This document shows positions 1-5,420 of a stretch of 6,665 nt of DNA, in pieces. Position numbers and translations under genes: made by a program. Each line of letters begins with the position of its first letter. Within the stretch, counting starts at the first letter, position 1. The stretch comes from JBDLSY01 sp043777895 (GTDB lineage Bacteria; Pseudomonadota; Gammaproteobacteria; Burkholderiales; Burkholderiaceae_C): contig JAYWHD010000134.1 in assembly GCA_043777895.1 (NCBI GenBank), positions 1-6,665 on the forward strand, given 5' to 3'. The notes beneath the pieces were generated by a model. It made no database searches and was not told the DNA's origin. It saw only the letters and a program-made list of their open reading frames with translations.

Positions 1-43
1 ATTTATAATATTTATAATATTTATAATATTTATAATATTTATA
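1..43. repeat. AT-rich 9-bp tandem repeat with TATAAT in each unit
   Basis: Four perfect copies of ATTTATAAT (1-36) are followed by a partial fifth (37-43) that drifts into ATTTATACT. The array begins at the window edge, so its true copy number is unknown. Each unit contains a perfect -10 hexamer TATAAT (4-9, 13-18, 22-27, 31-36), and the last degenerates to TATACT (40-45). It lies about 100 bp upstream of the rplY start. Whether it works as a promoter region or is only a slippage-prone spacer cannot be told from sequence. Confidence 0.9.
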
Positions 44-56
44 CTTTACTAATACT

Positions 57-73
57 TGCGTAATTTTTACGCA
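57..73. repeat. Perfect 7-bp inverted repeat upstream of rplY
   Basis: TGCGTAA (57-63) and TTACGCA (67-73) are exact reverse complements separated by TTT. No T-run follows on either strand, so it is not an intrinsic terminator. If transcription starts near 50, as the TATACT at 40-45 would suggest, this is the first hairpin of the rplY leader. Otherwise it could be a protein-binding dyad at the promoter. Confidence 0.6.
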
Positions 74-80
74 TACAGTT

Positions 81-129
81 GTGTGACCTGTTACCGTTAC
101 ACGTGCAACTTGCTGGTCGCGGTAGTTGC
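81..129 (+). promoter_or_regulatory. Structured 5' leader of rplY (candidate)
   Basis: Two consecutive hairpins can be drawn. The first pairs GTGTGAC (81-87) with GTTACAC (96-102), seven pairs including one G-U, around an 8-nt loop. The second pairs GCAACT (105-110) with AGTTGC (124-129), six perfect pairs around a 13-nt loop. The stretch is more GC-rich than the DNA around it and ends before the likely ribosome-binding site GAAAG (136-140). E. coli rplY is known to be controlled by its own product through the 5' untranslated region. A similar role here is inferred; I have not matched this leader to a known RNA family. Confidence 0.4.
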
Positions 130-147
130 TGTTTTGAAAGATTGACT

Positions 148-726
148 ATGAAAATTTCTGTTACATCACGCACATTGCAAGGTACGGGTGCGAGCCGCCG
201 TTTACGCAATGCAGGTAAAACAACGGGCATTGTATATGGTGGTAATGCTGCACCTGTTATGATTGAATTAGAGCATAATGCTTTGTTTCATGCACTTCGT
301 AAAGAAGAGTTTCATGCCTCTGTTTTAGAGTTAGACATTGATGGTGTTGTTCAATCGGTATTGCTACGTGATTACCAAATGCATCCATTCAAGCCGTCAG
401 TATTACATATTGATTTCCAACGCGTTGATATGACCAAAGAAATTAGCAAAAGTGTGCCATTGCATTTTACGGGTGCTGATGTATCACCAGCAGTAAAATT
501 GTCAGCATCAACTATTAGTCATGTGGCTACTAAACTGACTGTTGTCTGTTTGCCTACGAATTTACCGCAATTTATTACGGTTGATTTATCAGCAATTGAA
601 GCAGGAAAGTCATTGCATGCCGCTGAAATACCTTTACCTGAAGGTGTACGCGCTGTCATCAAAGCGAAGACTAACCCTGTTATTGTTTCTGCATCAGCAC
701 CTGCGGTGATTGAAGCTACAAAATAA
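148..726 (+). CDS. rplY: 50S ribosomal protein L25 (long, Ctc/TL5-type)
   Basis: Encodes a 192-residue L25 of the two-domain general-stress Ctc/TL5 type, which binds 5S rRNA in the large ribosomal subunit. The N-terminal L25 domain (about residues 1-92) shows TGASRRLRNAGK (13-24), IVYGG (28-32) and LLRDYQMHPFKPSVLHIDFQ (72-91), which are typical rRNA-binding L25 signatures. The C-terminal beta-rich TL5 domain covers about 98-185. The frame is open back to a TTG at 79, but the ATG at 148 is chosen because the protein then begins MKISVTSRTL as in family members and GAAAG (136-140) sits 7 nt upstream. The extra 23 codons would overlap the structured leader. In many relatives this gene lies between prs and pth. 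Here it is followed by a terminator and a convergent gene, so it is probably monocistronic at its 3' side. Confidence 0.96.
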   Translation: MKISVTSRTLQGTGASRRLRNAGKTTGIVYGGNAAPVMIELEHNALFHALRKEEFHASVLELDIDGVVQSVLLRDYQMHPFKPSVLHIDFQRVDMTKEISKSVPLHFTGADVSPAVKLSASTISHVATKLTVVCLPTNLPQFITVDLSAIEAGKSLHAAEIPLPEGVRAVIKAKTNPVIVSASAPAVIEATK

Positions 727-777
727 TTAATTTTATAAGTAACCCAATAGTGTAAACATTAAAAACAATGATAGTTT

Positions 778-809
778 TTTGAATACTTACTTAAAAATAA
801 GTATTCAAA
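778..809. repeat. 12-bp perfect inverted repeat downstream of rplY
   Basis: TTTGAATACTTA (778-789) and TAAGTATTCAAA (798-809) pair perfectly around the 8-nt loop CTTAAAAA. No T-run follows it on either strand, so it is not a textbook intrinsic terminator. It stands 51 nt after the rplY stop and just before the true terminator. It may protect the rplY mRNA 3' end or be a protein-binding dyad. It could also be the remnant of a second terminator. Confidence 0.7.
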
Positions 810-815
810 CATTAC

Positions 816-850
816 AAAGCCACTAATTAAGTAAATTAGTGGCTTTTATT
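816..850 (+). terminator. Intrinsic terminator of rplY, possibly bidirectional
   Basis: AAAGCCACTAATT (816-828) pairs with AATTAGTGGCTTT (834-846), 13 perfect base pairs with a GC-rich base (GCCAC/GTGGC) and the 5-nt loop AAGTA. TTTTATT follows on the + strand, ending rplY transcription. On the minus strand the stem is followed only by TTTG, so termination of the convergent gene that stops at 871 is possible but weaker. Confidence 0.9.
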
Positions 851-870
851 ATAGTGGTAGTTTTAATAGA

Positions 871-1503
871 CTAAAAGCTGTCTAAGCGACTGGGCGTCCA
901 GCCTGGCGGCTCTATGTATCCTCTCCACTTATAGCTAGAGTCTTCTGTTGTACCTGACCAAAATAACTTACCAGAGTTACGCCAAGGATCTAGTACGATA
1001 CCTTGATTGAACCCAGCACCTTTAGCCGTAGCGACTAAAGTACTGTGTTCACGCCATTCGCTGCCTTCATTGGCAATGCCCCAGTGCCAATCAAAGCTAT
1101 TTAAATTTAAGCCACGCATTCTTTGCCGCATTGCATAAGCCCAATCAATACATAAACCATATTCACGCTTATCAGAATTACGTAAGTAATTATTGATTAA
1201 AGGCGGCGAACTTACATTCCATACATTTGCTAAATACATAGGGTATAAATGTGCTTCGCGGGCTAATACCGCTGCATCAGTAGCACTAACTTTTGGATCT
1301 AATGCTTTTAGTGCTTTGGCTAGTCTATTAATGCTGACACGTGTTGCTGCGTCCAAAGTAGCTGCTTCAGTAAGTCCATAACCCGATGTTTTGATACCTT
1401 CATAGCGTACAGGTGTTCCGCAAGCAGTTAATACAACTACTGAACACAGAAGAGTTAGTGGTTTAAAGGATTTAAAAGACTTAAATAATTTAGGATAAAG
1501 CAT
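871..1503 (-). CDS. Putative lipoprotein with Cys-His-Asp (papain/transglutaminase-like) pattern, function unknown
   Basis: A 210-residue protein I cannot assign to a named family. The N-terminus is a lipoprotein signal peptide: lysine-rich n-region (residues 1-14), hydrophobic PLTLLCSVVV (15-24) and lipobox LTAC with Cys28 as the predicted lipidated residue, so it should be anchored in the envelope. A helical-looking region (about 45-100) leads to a C-terminal part with Cys118 in GLCIDWAYAM, His153 in REHSTLV and Asp172 in VLDPWRNSG. Their order and spacing resemble the Cys-His-Asp triad of transglutaminase-like and papain-like hydrolases, which is inference. The ATG at 1503 was chosen because the longer in-frame start (TTG at 1590) would translate a 15-bp AT repeat into low-complexity ILFNL units ahead of the signal peptide. 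No strong ribosome-binding site is visible. It follows pyrE in the same direction with a 98-nt gap and ends facing rplY. Confidence 0.8.
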   Translation of the reverse strand: MLYPKLFKSFKSFKPLTLLCSVVVLTACGTPVRYEGIKTSGYGLTEAATLDAATRVSINRLAKALKALDPKVSATDAAVLAREAHLYPMYLANVWNVSSPPLINNYLRNSDKREYGLCIDWAYAMRQRMRGLNLNSFDWHWGIANEGSEWREHSTLVATAKGAGFNQGIVLDPWRNSGKLFWSGTTEDSSYKWRGYIEPPGWTPSRLDSF

Positions 1504-1548
1504 TGTTAAAGTAGTTTCAAAAAGTGAATAATAAAATAAAATAAATTT

Positions 1549-1593
1549 AAATAATATTAAATTAAATAATATCAAATTAAATAATATCAAATT
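1549..1593. repeat. 15-bp AT-rich tandem repeat, three copies
   Basis: Three units of AAATAATATCAAATT (1549-1563, 1564-1578, 1579-1593), the first differing only by T for C. The array fills most of the gap between pyrE and the lipoprotein gene. Because the unit is a multiple of three, it leaves the lipoprotein frame open (ILFNL repeats when read on the minus strand), which creates an artificial N-terminal extension. Confidence 0.92.
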
Positions 1594-1601
1594 AATTTGA
1601 T
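1586..1601. repeat. 16-bp perfect AT palindrome after pyrE
   Basis: ATCAAATTAATTTGAT is its own reverse complement. It overlaps the last 15-bp repeat unit and ends directly before the pyrE stop codon (1602-1604) on the minus strand. A cruciform or a weak hairpin at the pyrE mRNA end is possible. The stem is nearly all A-T and is followed by mixed AT sequence, so I do not call it a terminator. Confidence 0.6.
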
Positions 1602-2285
1602 TTAAATACCATACTGCTGATGGTATGCAAATAGTGCCGCACGGTGGTGAGTTAAATTAATATTGTCTGTATTAATTAATAAGTCCATTAAGTTATTTAA
1701 ATTAGCAATCGCATAAACAGGAATGCCATAACGGTCTTGTACGGCTTGTACTGCACTATGACTGTCAATATCAATGGCGTTACCACTGCGTTCCATACGG
1801 TCTAATGCAATTAATACGGCAACAGGTGTTGCCCCCGCCGCTTTAATTAAGGTAATACTTTCAGCAACTGATGTTCCCGCTGAAATCACATCATCAACAA
1901 TAACAACGCGTCCTTTTAAAGGTGAACCTACTGTTATACCGCCTTCACCGTGTAATTTAGCTTCTTTACGGTTATAAGCGTAAGGAATATTTTTACCTTG
2001 AGCAGCCAAGGCACAAGCCACACCTGCTACTAAGGTGATTCCTTTATAGGCTGGGCCAAACAGCATATCGTAAGCTAAACCATTTAATTGTGCTAGATTC
2101 AAAGTGTCGGCATAAAATTTTGAGAGTTGCCACAGACTCATACCATCATTAAACAAGCCTGCATTAAAAAAATAAGGTGAGCTGCGGCCTGCTTTAGTAG
2201 TAAATTGACCAAATTTTAAAACATTGGTATCTAAAGCAAATTGTAGAAATTTTATTGGAATATTAGTGGAGTCAAATAGTTTCAT
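1602..2285 (-). CDS. pyrE: Orotate phosphoribosyltransferase
   Basis: Catalyses orotate + PRPP to orotidine 5'-phosphate + PPi, the fifth step of de novo pyrimidine synthesis, in the cytoplasm as a homodimer. At 227 residues it is slightly longer than the usual ~213. Seen: LKFGQFTTKAGRSSPYFFNAG (23-43) with the active-site lysine equivalent at Lys31, FGPAYKGI (76-83), the flexible catalytic loop NRKEAKLHGEGG (105-116) and the PRPP-binding motif VVIVDDVISAGTS (127-139). All key residues are intact. The ATG at 2285 gives the normal N-terminus, with only a few extra residues before the family's conserved start. A good ribosome-binding site is not visible. It lies 103 nt after prmA in the same direction. 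No attenuator-type hairpin with a T-run, as in E. coli pyrE, is visible upstream. Confidence 0.97.
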   Translation of the reverse strand: MKLFDSTNIPIKFLQFALDTNVLKFGQFTTKAGRSSPYFFNAGLFNDGMSLWQLSKFYADTLNLAQLNGLAYDMLFGPAYKGITLVAGVACALAAQGKNIPYAYNRKEAKLHGEGGITVGSPLKGRVVIVDDVISAGTSVAESITLIKAAGATPVAVLIALDRMERSGNAIDIDSHSAVQAVQDRYGIPVYAIANLNNLMDLLINTDNINLTHHRAALFAYHQQYGI

Positions 2286-2325
2286 AGAGCTTAAAGATAA
2301 TATTATAAAAACAATATTTTAAATG

Positions 2326-2353
2326 TAGTATTGTAAATATAGTATTGTAAATA
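2326..2353. repeat. 14-bp direct repeat, two tandem copies
   Basis: TAGTATTGTAAATA occurs at 2326-2339 and again immediately at 2340-2353, with a partial third match (ATTGTAAATAG) near 2369-2379. It lies in the gap upstream of pyrE, where a pyrE promoter would be expected if there is one. I could not find a well-spaced promoter in it. Confidence 0.88.
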
Positions 2354-2378
2354 ATTACACACACGCGATTGTAAATAG

Positions 2379-2396
2379 TTAAGTATTGCTACTTAA
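2379..2396 (-). other. Small hairpin over the prmA stop codon
   Basis: On the transcript (minus strand) TTAAGTA and TACTTAA pair perfectly around GCAA, a GNRA-type tetraloop; the stop codon of prmA lies inside it. No T-run follows, so it is unlikely to be an intrinsic terminator. It could be an mRNA 3'-end or processing structure, or chance in AT-rich DNA. Confidence 0.4.
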
Positions 2397-3345
2397 GCAC
2401 CGACTTTTTTCCCACTAAACAGACCCAGCCATCTTGTGAATGCCATACAGCAATATTTGGGATAAATTCGCGGTAAACAGCTAATACCTCGTCAGCTTGA
2501 CGTACTAATACACCCGATAAAACAATATTTCCTGTTGCTGCAACGGCTTGACACAAAATGGGGGCAAGCATCTTTAAAGGATTAGTCAAAATATTAGCAA
2601 TCACTACATCATAGTGTGCAAGTGTTATATTAGGCAAATGCCACGTACTATGCACACAGTTGTTTTGTAGTGCATTGGCAATACTTGACTGTACAGCTTG
2701 TGCATCAATATCAATGCCCAGCACGCAACGAGCACCTAGTTTTTCCGCAGCGATGCCTAAAATACCGCTACCACAGCCATAATCTAAAACGCTTGCTTGT
2801 TGTAAATACGTTTTATGCGTATCTAACCATTGTAAGCAAATATGCGTAGTCGGGTGTGAACCCGTGCCGAAAGCCAAGCCAGGGTCAAGTTCTAAACGCA
2901 AAGCTTGCTTGGGTACTTGTATATTTAAAGTATGGCTGACTTTATGCCATGATGGCACAATCCACAAATAGGGACTAATTTCAATAGGCGGGAACTGACT
3001 TTGTGTCAAACGTACCCAATCTAATTGCGGTATTAAACGTAATGCATAATCGGGCAGGACATCGTTGTATAAATCAGTGGCTTGTTTTAATAGACTAGGT
3101 AAATCGTTTAAATCAGCGACACTAGCAATGATAGTATTTAAAGCCCACGCAGGAATAACAGGCTCTAGACCAGGCTCACCAAACAAGGGTTGCTCTTGTT
3201 CAGTTAAAGCATTCGCATCTTCTATGACAACAGACACTGCACCAGCCCATAGCAATGCATCGGATAATTCTTCAGCACGGTCTTGGTGAATTTCAAATAC
3301 TAGCTCATGAAGCTCGGTGATTTGACTGTGTTGTAAATCATTCAT
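2389..3345 (-). CDS. prmA: Ribosomal protein L11 methyltransferase
   Basis: Uses S-adenosylmethionine to trimethylate amino groups of ribosomal protein L11. The 318 residues fall into an N-terminal substrate-recognition domain (about 12-100, with EELSDALLWAGAVSVVIED at 25-43), a linker with WIVPSWHKV (128-136), and a class I methyltransferase domain. The diagnostic PrmA motif LDPGLAFGTGSHPTT spans 153-167. The SAM-binding glycine motif is DYGCGSGILGI (188-198), an acidic strand-2 end lies in GIDIDAQA (210-217), and VIANILTNPL (248-257) matches the conserved substrate-site N-I-L motif. It is somewhat longer than E. coli PrmA (~293), mainly before the linker. The ATG at 3345 fits the family N-terminus plus about ten extra residues. 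It follows accC by 76 nt, the order seen in many gamma- and beta-proteobacteria, so co-transcription is likely. Confidence 0.96.
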   Translation of the reverse strand: MNDLQHSQITELHELVFEIHQDRAEELSDALLWAGAVSVVIEDANALTEQEQPLFGEPGLEPVIPAWALNTIIASVADLNDLPSLLKQATDLYNDVLPDYALRLIPQLDWVRLTQSQFPPIEISPYLWIVPSWHKVSHTLNIQVPKQALRLELDPGLAFGTGSHPTTHICLQWLDTHKTYLQQASVLDYGCGSGILGIAAEKLGARCVLGIDIDAQAVQSSIANALQNNCVHSTWHLPNITLAHYDVVIANILTNPLKMLAPILCQAVAATGNIVLSGVLVRQADEVLAVYREFIPNIAVWHSQDGWVCLVGKKSVLK

Positions 3346-3397
3346 AGTGGTTGGTAATTTGATAACTTATTTGTATGTTTATTAATTAAGCAGTGAG

Positions 3398-3419
3398 GGT
3401 TAAGTAAAGGTTAAGTAAA
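3398..3419. repeat. 11-bp tandem duplication between accC and prmA
   Basis: GGTTAAGTAAA is repeated exactly at 3398-3408 and 3409-3419, directly before the accC stop codon (3422-3424 on the minus strand). Two copies only, no hairpin potential seen. Confidence 0.85.
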
Positions 3420-3421
3420 CA

Positions 3422-4765
3422 TTATTTTTTAGCCAGTTTCTTTTCAAGATAATGGATATCTGTGCCACCTGCTATAAAGTAGCTATCATCTAATAAAGTT
3501 TGATGCAAAGGAATATTGGTAGATATACCATCAATCACCGTTTCGCTTAAGGCAATGCGCATACGTGCGATGGCTTGCTCACGGGTATCACCGTAACTTA
3601 ATAATTTAGCGACCATACTGTCATAATGGGGTGGTACAGTGTAACCTGTAAAAATATGGCTATCTACACGTATTCCAGGGCCGCCTGGTGCGTGCCAAGT
3701 CGTTATTTTTCCTGGGCTGGGCGTAAATTTAAAAGGGTCTTCAGCATTAATACGACATTCAATGGCATGGCCTTTGATTTGAACATCGCGTTGACGAATA
3801 GTCAGTTTTTCACCAAATGCAATTTTAATTTGTTGTTGTACGATGTCTATACCTGTTACTAACTCGGTGACTGGGTGTTCTACTTGAACGCGGGTATTCA
3901 TTTCAATAAAGAAAAACTCACCGTTCTCATATAAAAACTCAAACGTACCTGCACCGCGATAGCCCATTTTCCGGCACGCATCAGCACAGCGTTCACCAAT
4001 GCGTTCAATTAATTTACGCGGAATACCTGGGGCAGGGGCTTCTTCCAGTACTTTTTGGTTGCGGCGTTGCATAGAGCAATCGCGTTCACTTAACCAAATA
4101 GCATTTTTATAGCTATCAGCTAAAATTTGAATTTCAATATGACGCGGATTTTCAAGGTACTTTTCCATATAAACAGTACCATTATTAAAAAAAGCCGCTG
4201 CTTCAGTTTTAGTTAAACTAATTGAGTTAAGTAAGGCAGCTTCAGTATGTACTACACGCATACCCCGCCCTCCGCCCCCGCCTGCTGCTTTAATAATAAC
4301 GGGATAGCCTATTTTTTTTGCAACACGCATTAACTCTTTAGGGTCATCACCTAACGCACCTTCAGAGCCAGGTACTGTGGGAATACCCGCTTTAATCATT
4401 GCTTGTTTAGCGGATACTTTATCACCCATCAAGCGAATATTATCGCCTTTAGGGCCAATAAATACAAAGCCGCTTTGTTCAACACGGTCAGCAAAGTCAG
4501 CATTTTCACTTAAAAAACCATATCCTGGGTGAATAGCTTGTGCATCGGTAACTTCTGCTGCGGCAATAATACGTGGAATATTTAAATAACTATCTTTGGA
4601 CGAAGCTGGTCCAATGCAAACAGATTCATCGGCTAAAGAAACATACTTAGCTTCACGGTCAGCTTCAGAATGTACGACTACGGTTTTAATGCCCATTTCT
4701 CGGCAAGCACGTTGAATTCGCAAGGCAATTTCGCCGCGATTAGCGATAAGAATTTTTTGAAACAT
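3422..4765 (-). CDS. accC: Acetyl-CoA carboxylase, biotin carboxylase subunit
   Basis: ATP- and bicarbonate-dependent carboxylation of the biotin carried on AccB, the first half-reaction of acetyl-CoA carboxylase, in the cytoplasm. The 447 residues match the usual length, and residue numbers coincide with E. coli AccC. An N-terminal domain begins KILIANRGEIALRI (4-17). An ATP-grasp domain carries Lys116, Lys159 with the glycine loop AAGGGGGRGM (160-169), His209 and Lys238. The catalytic and metal residues are Glu276, Glu288 and Asn290, and the biotin/bicarbonate residues are Arg292, Val295, Glu296 and Arg338, followed by the C-terminal domain. All are intact. The ATG at 4765 is the universal start (MFQKILIANRGE) and GAGA lies a few bases upstream. 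It follows accB by 87 nt in the same direction and is expected to be co-transcribed and translated in proportion to it. Confidence 0.98.
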   Translation of the reverse strand: MFQKILIANRGEIALRIQRACREMGIKTVVVHSEADREAKYVSLADESVCIGPASSKDSYLNIPRIIAAAEVTDAQAIHPGYGFLSENADFADRVEQSGFVFIGPKGDNIRLMGDKVSAKQAMIKAGIPTVPGSEGALGDDPKELMRVAKKIGYPVIIKAAGGGGGRGMRVVHTEAALLNSISLTKTEAAAFFNNGTVYMEKYLENPRHIEIQILADSYKNAIWLSERDCSMQRRNQKVLEEAPAPGIPRKLIERIGERCADACRKMGYRGAGTFEFLYENGEFFFIEMNTRVQVEHPVTELVTGIDIVQQQIKIAFGEKLTIRQRDVQIKGHAIECRINAEDPFKFTPSPGKITTWHAPGGPGIRVDSHIFTGYTVPPHYDSMVAKLLSYGDTREQAIARMRIALSETVIDGISTNIPLHQTLLDDSYFIAGGTDIHYLEKKLAKK

Positions 4766-4838
4766 GTAAATCTCGCTCTGAATCTTATTGTAATAAGGTA
4801 AATTTTGAAGTAAATAGGTGGGTATTTTAGTTAAAAAA

Positions 4839-4860
4839 TTTAATTAAGTGTTTTAATTAA
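4839..4860. repeat. 9-bp direct repeat across the accB end
   Basis: TTTAATTAA occurs at 4839-4847 and 4852-4860, 13 bp apart, with GTGT between. The second copy overlaps the accB stop codon (4853-4855 on the minus strand). Such AT words recur easily by chance in this composition, so this is the weakest of the gap repeats. Confidence 0.5.
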
Positions 4861-5332
4861 CCCTAAATAAAGCTTGCCCAAACTCTACAGGCGTACCATT
4901 TTTAACTAATATTTCAACAATAGTGCCTTCAATACCGGCTTCAATTTCATTCAGTAACTTCATGGCTTCAATAATACAAACGGTTTGATTGGCTTTAACT
5001 TCAGTAGCAATACTGACAAAATCAGCTTTATCAGGGCCTGATGCAGCATAAAAAGTACCTACCATAGGCGACTTAATTATTTTTTCTTCAGTAATCGTTG
5101 GTTTAACAGTATGTTTAGCTGCTACATTTGAGTCTGTTAATATTGCTTCTGAATTTAAAGACTGTGCCGGCATTTGCTGTGGCGGCGGTGTATTCAACAT
5201 CACGGTGTGATTTTGGGGTGCGTTATAGCCTTTTACAATTTTTATTTTCTCTTCGCCTTCAGTCACTTCAAGTTCGGTAATATTTGATTCAGCGACCAAA
5301 TCAATCAACATTTTTAGTTTATGTAAATCCAT
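4853..5332 (-). CDS. accB: Acetyl-CoA carboxylase, biotin carboxyl carrier protein
   Basis: Carries the biotin that AccC carboxylates and that the AccA-AccD transferase then uses to make malonyl-CoA. The 159 residues are close to the E. coli 156. The conserved N-terminus MDLHKLKMLIDLVAESNITELEV is followed by a variable Pro/Gln/Ala-rich linker (about 37-82). The biotinyl domain (about 84-159) starts IKSPMVGTFY, and the biotin-attachment motif IEAMKLLNEIEA (121-132) places the modified lysine at Lys125. The motif reads EAMKLLN where E. coli has EAMKMMN, still acceptable to biotin ligase in related carriers. A start 13 codons upstream (5371) is also open, but the ATG at 5332 is chosen because it matches the family start and has the best ribosome-binding site in the window (5338-5342). 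Confidence 0.97.
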   Translation of the reverse strand: MDLHKLKMLIDLVAESNITELEVTEGEEKIKIVKGYNAPQNHTVMLNTPPPQQMPAQSLNSEAILTDSNVAAKHTVKPTITEEKIIKSPMVGTFYAASGPDKADFVSIATEVKANQTVCIIEAMKLLNEIEAGIEGTIVEILVKNGTPVEFGQALFRVN

Positions 5333-5337
5333 ATTTA

Positions 5338-5342
5338 TTCCT
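5338..5342 (-). promoter_or_regulatory. Shine-Dalgarno site of accB
   Basis: AGGAA on the minus strand lies 5 nt before the ATG at 5332. It decides between this start and the in-frame ATG at 5371. It is markedly better than the weak or absent sites of its neighbours, consistent with the need for more carrier protein than carboxylase. Confidence 0.8.
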
Positions 5343-5420
5343 ATAAATGACTGTAGTTTATACGCGTACACAATAATTAATACGCTATTGAATCTACTAT
5401 TTTAAAACAAAACGAGATTT

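Noticed and set aside
81..129. tRNA remnant upstream of rplY, as tRNA genes often neighbour it
   Set aside because: The hairpins do not form a cloverleaf; there is no T-loop motif and no acceptor pairing.
79..147. In-frame upstream extension of rplY from TTG at 79
   Set aside because: It would add 23 residues not seen in L25 proteins and overlaps the structured leader. The ATG at 148 has GAAAG 7 nt upstream and gives the normal N-terminus.
39..230. Minus-strand reading frame of 63 codons at the rplY start
   Set aside because: It overlaps the leader and the start of rplY on the opposite strand, shows no family features and is best explained as a shadow.
1504..1590. TTG start for the lipoprotein at 1590
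   Set aside because: The extension is a translation of the 15-bp repeat and would place low-complexity hydrophobic residues ahead of a good lipoprotein signal peptide.
3065..3289. Plus-strand open frames inside prmA, pyrE, accC and the lipoprotein gene
   Set aside because: All lie antisense to well-supported genes, have no recognisable domains and no ribosome-binding sites.
5333..5371. Upstream ATG of accB at 5371
   Set aside because: It would add 13 residues before the conserved MDLHKLK start; the strong AGGAA site lies directly before the ATG at 5332 instead.
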